From assembly GCA_030602885.1 (NCBI GenBank), contig JAUVYV010000008.1, positions 27,618 through 91,617 of the forward strand: 64,000 nt of DNA. Direction: 5' to 3'. A program made the position numbers and the translations under genes. This stretch comes from Phycisphaerales bacterium (lineage in GTDB: Bacteria; Planctomycetota; Phycisphaerae; Sedimentisphaerales; Anaerobacaceae). The notes under the pieces were generated by a model. It searched no databases. It was not told where the DNA came from and saw nothing but the letters and a program-made list of their open reading frames with translations. This document shows, one piece after another, positions 60,089 through 64,000 of this stretch (the first letter of the stretch is position 1; every line of letters begins with the position of its first letter).

Positions 60089-60823
60089 TCAGCCCCTGAA
60101 CCGTCCGAGCGGGAAGACCTTTGTCATTTCGTTTTGAATCCAGAGCATTGCATTGGCCGGTGTCATTCGCCAGTACGTTGGGCAGGACGAGAGTAATTCC
60201 ACGAATGACAGGCCTTTTTCGCCCTGGACCTGCAGTTCAAATGCGTGTTTGACGGCCTTTTTGGCCTTTCGTATCTGCGTTGGGTTGCTCAGTGCGCAGC
60301 GTTCGATGTAGGTAGCACCGGGCAGGACGGCCAGTAGTTCACAGACCTGCAGGGGGTATCCCTCAGCGTCGGCCTGTCGGCCCTTCTGCGTTGTTGCCGT
60401 GACCTGGCCGAGCATAGTGGTCGGCGCCATCTGGCCTCCGGTCATGCCGAAGACGGCGTTGTTGATGAAGATGACGGTTATCTGTTCTGCCCTGTGAGCG
60501 GCGTGGATAATCTCGGCCGTTCCTATAGCGGCCAGGTCTCCGTCGCCCTGATAGGAGAAGACGATTTTGTCGGGGTTGGTTCTTTTCATACCGGTAGCGA
60601 CGGCGGGAGGTCTGCCGTGTGCGACCTCGACCATATCGACGTCGAGATAGTCGTAGGCAAGGACGGCACAGCCGACGGGTGCGATGCCGATGGTCCGGCC
60701 GGCGATGCCGAGCTCGTCGATTGTTTCGGCGATGAGTCGATGCGCGATGCCGTGTCCGCAGCCGGGGCAGTAGTGCGTCGGGACATCTTTTAGTGTCGGC
60801 GTTCGTTTGAATACTGTTTGCAT
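60089..60823 (-). CDS. korB: 2-oxoacid:ferredoxin oxidoreductase beta subunit (TPP-binding)
   Basis: A 244-residue thiamine-diphosphate subunit. YCPGCGHGI near the start supplies conserved cysteines and QGDGDLAAIGTAE with the following NNAVFGMTGGQ forms the TPP-magnesium motif. It is the catalytic partner of the alpha subunit encoded four bases upstream. Size and sequence favour the Kor/Vor branch (2-oxoglutarate or branched-chain 2-oxoacids) rather than pyruvate oxidoreductases, which usually are longer. Confidence 0.88.
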   Translation of the reverse strand: MQTVFKRTPTLKDVPTHYCPGCGHGIAHRLIAETIDELGIAGRTIGIAPVGCAVLAYDYLDVDMVEVAHGRPPAVATGMKRTNPDKIVFSYQGDGDLAAIGTAEIIHAAHRAEQITVIFINNAVFGMTGGQMAPTTMLGQVTATTQKGRQADAEGYPLQVCELLAVLPGATYIERCALSNPTQIRKAKKAVKHAFELQVQGEKGLSFVELLSSCPTYWRMTPANAMLWIQNEMTKVFPLGRFRG

Positions 60824-60827
60824 TTAC

Positions 60828-61892
60828 TTATGCCTTCGCTTTTACGGTCAACTGTTGGATTTTATCGAGGACCTGCTCTACGGTGGGTACACCGCCGCCG
60901 GGCCGGCCATAGAATAGGACCGGTGCTTTTCCTGCGACTGCGAGCTTTACATCTTCGAGCATCTGGCCGCAGCTTAGCTCGATGGTGAGGAAGATTCGCA
61001 GCTCGTCGGCGAGCTTGCTGATTTGGTCACAGGGGAAAGGCCAGAGGGTAATCGGACGGAACCAGCCGACGTTGATGCCCTGCTCTCTCGCTCTGTCAAC
61101 GGCGCTTCGGACGATTCTGGCTGCGATGCCGTAGGCGACGAGCACTATATCGGCATCGTCGGTCTTGTATTGTTCGCAGCGGACCTGCGTTTTTTCAATC
61201 TCGCGGTACTTTGCCTGGAGGTCGTAGTTGTGCTGTTCGACGGCGCCTTCGGCCAGCCATAGCGAGCGGACGATGTTCTGCTCTCTGCCTTCGGCACCGG
61301 TGAGCGCCCAGTCCTTTGGCGGCAGCTTGGGCAGTGGTTTCTTTTCGAAAACCACCGGCTCCATCATCTGGCCTAAGATGCCGTCTGCGAGAATCATAAC
61401 GGGAATTCTGTATTTGTCGGCGAGGTCGAAGGCCAGCGGCATAGTATCGACGAGCTCTTGGACGGTTGACGGCCCGAATACGATGATTTTGTAGTCGCCG
61501 TGGCCACCGCCTTTTGTGGACTGGAAGTAGTCGCCCTGAGACGGGGCAATGTTGCCGAGGCCCGGGCCGCCTCGCATCACATTGACGATGACAGAGGGAA
61601 GCTCTGCGCCGGCTAAGTAGCTAATACCTTCCTGCATCAGACTGATGCCGGGGCTTGAGGAGCTGGTCATTGACCTTTTTCCGGTGGCGGATGCGCCGAA
61701 GACCATGTTTATGGCGGCCAACTCGCTTTCGCTCTGGATGAAGACGCGACCTTCCTCGGCCATTCGTTTTGACATATAGGCGGTGACTTCGTTCTGCGGC
61801 GTGATGGGATAGCCGAAGTAGGCATCACAGCCGGCGATTATGGCCGCCTCGGCGAGGGCCTCATTGCCGCACATTAGCACTCTTTCAGTCAC
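60828..61892 (-). CDS. korA: 2-oxoacid:ferredoxin oxidoreductase alpha subunit (Vor/Kor type)
   Basis: A 354-residue alpha subunit. FGYPITPQNEV near residue 27 and SESELAAINMVFGAS are the substrate and interface segments; MTSSSSPGISLMQEGISYLAG follows. The closest annotated type is the 3-methyl-2-oxobutanoate (VorB) group, so branched-chain 2-oxoacids are plausible substrates besides 2-oxoglutarate. The ATG overlaps the stop of the ferredoxin-like gene (61889-61892). Substrate not settled. Confidence 0.87.
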   Translation of the reverse strand: MTERVLMCGNEALAEAAIIAGCDAYFGYPITPQNEVTAYMSKRMAEEGRVFIQSESELAAINMVFGASATGKRSMTSSSSPGISLMQEGISYLAGAELPSVIVNVMRGGPGLGNIAPSQGDYFQSTKGGGHGDYKIIVFGPSTVQELVDTMPLAFDLADKYRIPVMILADGILGQMMEPVVFEKKPLPKLPPKDWALTGAEGREQNIVRSLWLAEGAVEQHNYDLQAKYREIEKTQVRCEQYKTDDADIVLVAYGIAARIVRSAVDRAREQGINVGWFRPITLWPFPCDQISKLADELRIFLTIELSCGQMLEDVKLAVAGKAPVLFYGRPGGGVPTVEQVLDKIQQLTVKAKA

Positions 61893-62158
61893 GACGTATC
61901 CCTGATTAAACTTTTCTTGCCGCCGGCGGGCGGCTCAACGGCTACAACGTTGCCGTCGCGGTACACTTCAATCATCACCTCCGGACAGACAGTCGCGCAC
62001 AAACAGCAGCCGGTGCAGCCGGGGTTGCTCGGCTTGGCTGGAAAATAGCCCTTGCTGTTGGATTTTTCGGAGATGGTGATGACATTCTGGGGGCAGACAG
62101 GCACACACAACCCGCAACCTTTGCACCGTTCGGCATCAATTTTTATCTTTCCGGCCAT
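61889..62158 (-). CDS. korD: 2-oxoacid:ferredoxin oxidoreductase delta subunit (2x 4Fe-4S)
   Basis: An 89-residue protein with two complete 4Fe-4S motifs: CKGCGLCVPVCP and CTGCCLCATVCP. It accepts electrons from the TPP site and passes them to ferredoxin. First gene of the korDABC operon; its stop overlaps the ATG of korA. The complex indicates anaerobic or at least low-potential metabolism in this organism. Confidence 0.88.
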   Translation of the reverse strand: MAGKIKIDAERCKGCGLCVPVCPQNVITISEKSNSKGYFPAKPSNPGCTGCCLCATVCPEVMIEVYRDGNVVAVEPPAGGKKSLIRDTS

Positions 62159-62290
62159 CTGCGCGTCCGTCGTGTGCTCTCAAAGTGAGCATCTTAGCAA
62201 AGGTGGTTGTGGATGTAAAGAGAAAACAGAACGATTCTGTGGGCCGCGGCTGAGTGTGGGTACGGTTTCAGGTCGCTGGGAGTGGGTTTA

Positions 62291-63517
62291 TCAGCGGGCT
62301 TTTGCCGAGGCCAGGGTTCCACGAGTGGTGCGGTATTGGGGCTTTAGGAACAGATAATAGAGCCGACCTTCCTGATAGGTGTGTCCCGCGAGATTACCTG
62401 CGGTATCGCCCTGTCCTATATAGACATCGCATCTGCCCGGGGCACGGATAGCTCCGCCGGTGTCCTGGTCGAGTGCGAAGCCGCGGTAAGGGTCAATGTA
62501 TATTCGTCCTGCGATTTTGCGCGGGAGATTTGTGGTGAAAAAGGTCAGAGAGGCGCGTGGATAGATGGATTTATCGGTGGCTATGGTTCTGTAAGGTATC
62601 ACCGGCTCATTCAGGCTTCCGCGTGGAGGGCCCTGCTGCCGCTGAAAGAATACGAAGCGTGGGTTCAGTCGCGTGTACATGCGGACAAGCATTGGGTTGG
62701 CGTTGAAGTAATCGAACATTGAAGAGAGACTCAGACGGTCGGCGGGGATTTTGCCCCGGCTGACGAGCTCTCTGCCGACGCTTTTGTATTCATGGCCGTT
62801 GTTTGCGGCGTAGCCGTATGTAACGAGCCGGCCGTCGGGCATCTTGATTTTCGCCGAGCCCTGGACGTGGGCGACATAGACCTCGAAGGCCTCGGCGAGG
62901 TAAACAACCTCTTTTCCGGCGAGCATATTTGAGGTTTCAATATCGGCCCGTGCGGGATATGGAGTGATTTGCCCATCGCCGCTGCGTCTGCCGAGTATGT
63001 CTCCCTCGCTGTTCTTGACGAGGTCCTCGGGCTTACGATAGAGCGGGTATGTGAAGCGGGCGGAGCGGCTGGGCGAACCGTCGAAAATCGGCGTGTAATA
63101 GCCGGTGAACAGGACCGTTCCGGCGTAGTCGCAGCCGACCGAGATATAGACGTCGAACTGCTGGGCGATGGCGCTGTTTAGCTCTCGGCCTCTCAGGCCC
63201 GAAGCAATGAGCTTTTTGAATGCCTTTAGACTATCGACGGCCCGGGCGTGGGTGATGTCGGCGTATGGGAAGTAGCGCTTGCTCGAGGGTTTGCTCAGGT
63301 AGTTCAGCGAGTTATCGACCGCCCGGGCGAGGCCGGTGACGTTGTGGCAGGCATCGGTGAAATCGGGAATCTCTTCGGGGTTTGTGATTTTGCGAAGGGC
63401 AAGCTCACCCGGCGGCAGGGGTTTGTCGTACTGAAGCTTTGCCTGCGGCCTTTGACAGCCGGTCAGAATGGTGATTGTGACGGCAAGGGCCGGCAAAAGT
63501 AAGATTCTGGCTCTCAT
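62291..63517 (-). CDS. mltA: Membrane-bound lytic murein transglycosylase A (MltA)
   Basis: A 408-residue lipoprotein: signal VTITILTGC with the lipobox cysteine. Then the MltA barrel (GYYTPIFDGSPSRSARFTYPLY, YLAEAFEVYVAHVQGSA) and the C-terminal 3D domain (FALDQDTGGAIRAPGRCDVYIG) with the catalytic aspartate. It cleaves the glycan strand of peptidoglycan to 1,6-anhydro products. Its presence, with the L,D-transpeptidase, supports a murein layer. Not linked in an operon with korDABC; 132 bases separate them. Confidence 0.88.
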   Translation of the reverse strand: MRARILLLPALAVTITILTGCQRPQAKLQYDKPLPPGELALRKITNPEEIPDFTDACHNVTGLARAVDNSLNYLSKPSSKRYFPYADITHARAVDSLKAFKKLIASGLRGRELNSAIAQQFDVYISVGCDYAGTVLFTGYYTPIFDGSPSRSARFTYPLYRKPEDLVKNSEGDILGRRSGDGQITPYPARADIETSNMLAGKEVVYLAEAFEVYVAHVQGSAKIKMPDGRLVTYGYAANNGHEYKSVGRELVSRGKIPADRLSLSSMFDYFNANPMLVRMYTRLNPRFVFFQRQQGPPRGSLNEPVIPYRTIATDKSIYPRASLTFFTTNLPRKIAGRIYIDPYRGFALDQDTGGAIRAPGRCDVYIGQGDTAGNLAGHTYQEGRLYYLFLKPQYRTTRGTLASAKAR

Positions 63518-64000
63518 AATCGCACTCCTTAGCTCAAAAATGCCTCGATAGGGTATATCGACGTGCGTGTGGAGCTTTCTTCAAGGTTCCCGGTGATGAG
63601 CAAGTGAAGAGCTTGAGACTGGTTTGGAATACGGCAGCGGGCAAGGGCTCTTTGCCGTTGAAATTGGCTCGAAAATGGGGTTTTGGGGCTGATATCAGGG
63701 GGTGGCTGGAGGCGGATAAACCCGCCAGACAGAGCGGCGGGTAAAGAAAGGTTGGGGGGGGTAGTATAAGTATAGCTTATAGTATTTTGGAAAAGGGGTT
63801 AGAGGGGGTTAGAAGAGGGGGGTGGAGGAATGGGCGGGAAGGGCGAATTCGGGGTCGAAAGGGGCAAACGGGGTGGGTTTTGGCATTTGGCGAAACGTGC
63901 GAAAGTTTGAAAAAAATTGAAAAAATTTGTGAAAAATGGCAGTGAAAAGGCAAAAAAACGCGAAAAAAGGGGGTTTTGAGAGAATTTTGGGAGCGCGTAG
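63518..64000. other. Window end, no gene recognised
   Basis: 483 bases with long homopurine stretches: G-rich around 63720-63860, A-rich with GAAAAA runs around 63900-63980. I find no open frame with coding character, tRNA or hairpin terminator. The upstream part (63518-63600) should hold the mltA promoter but no consensus boxes stand out. Confidence 0.5.

Noticed and set aside
1..64000. tRNA, rRNA, insertion sequence and integrase genes
   Set aside because: Intergenic stretches were scanned for T-loop motifs and the proteins for transposase or integrase motifs; none found.

Overview
The window looks like a piece of a chromosome from a planctomycete, probably an anaerobic member of the class Phycisphaerae. 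This is inferred from gene content, not from a marker gene. The pointers are several Tat-exported Gfo/Idh/MocA oxidoreductases next to ThuA-like and PmoA-like proteins, a 2-oxoacid:ferredoxin oxidoreductase operon, VWA/ExbB/ExbD genes, and intergenic DNA full of dispersed palindromic and tandem repeats. I found no rRNA, tRNA, CRISPR array, transposase or integrase.

Layout. 0-1.5 kb: the end of a membrane-bound multihaem cytochrome c and a cytochrome b-like partner. 1.5-18.2 kb: a catabolic region on the plus strand with an NCS1-type permease, a PmoA-like protein, three Gfo/Idh/MocA oxidoreductases, a ThuA-like protein, a UroD-like protein, xylulokinase and a xylose-isomerase-like protein, followed by a lipoprotein, an Agl23-like membrane protein and ApbE. 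An AT-rich minus-strand module (10.6-12.9 kb) interrupts it, with an HD-domain protein, a candidate small RNA with its own promoter and terminator, and a small unknown protein. 19.2-25.4 kb: minus-strand genes for a GT2 glycosyltransferase and FolC, then a row of small unknown proteins, two sharing a duplicated domain, and a PilZ protein. 25.4-29.8 kb: repeat-rich DNA around an AT-rich island with a 68-residue Cys/His protein, a 602-residue protein with a lysine-rich tail, and a DUF6941-like protein. 29.8-31.0 kb: a second UroD-like gene.

31.1-54.3 kb: mostly housekeeping and envelope genes on the plus strand: P5C dehydrogenase, AsmA-like protein, TrkA_C protein, fructose-bisphosphate aldolase, S41 protease, LysS, a LolCDE-type exporter, IlvE-like aminotransferase, polyprenyl synthase, RarA, 5-formyl-THF cyclo-ligase, L,D-transpeptidase and a VWA-ExbB-ExbD operon. 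Two minus-strand genes, an outer-membrane-like protein and TrpB2, sit within it. 54.3-63.5 kb: minus-strand genes for an orphan DNA methyltransferase, ClpX, a large periplasmic helical-repeat protein, a lone ExbD, the KorDABC/Vor-type complex and MltA.

The base composition of the plus strand is C-rich from about 4.4 to 31.0 kb and G-rich from about 31.0 kb onward, whatever the gene orientation. The change at 31.0 kb is what a replication origin or the edge of an inverted segment would produce. The strongest leads for new biology are the HD-domain/small-RNA module, the VWA protein with a TonB-like membrane anchor beside ExbB/ExbD, the duplicated small-protein family at 23.6-24.8 kb, and palindromic repeats that have become part of coding sequences.
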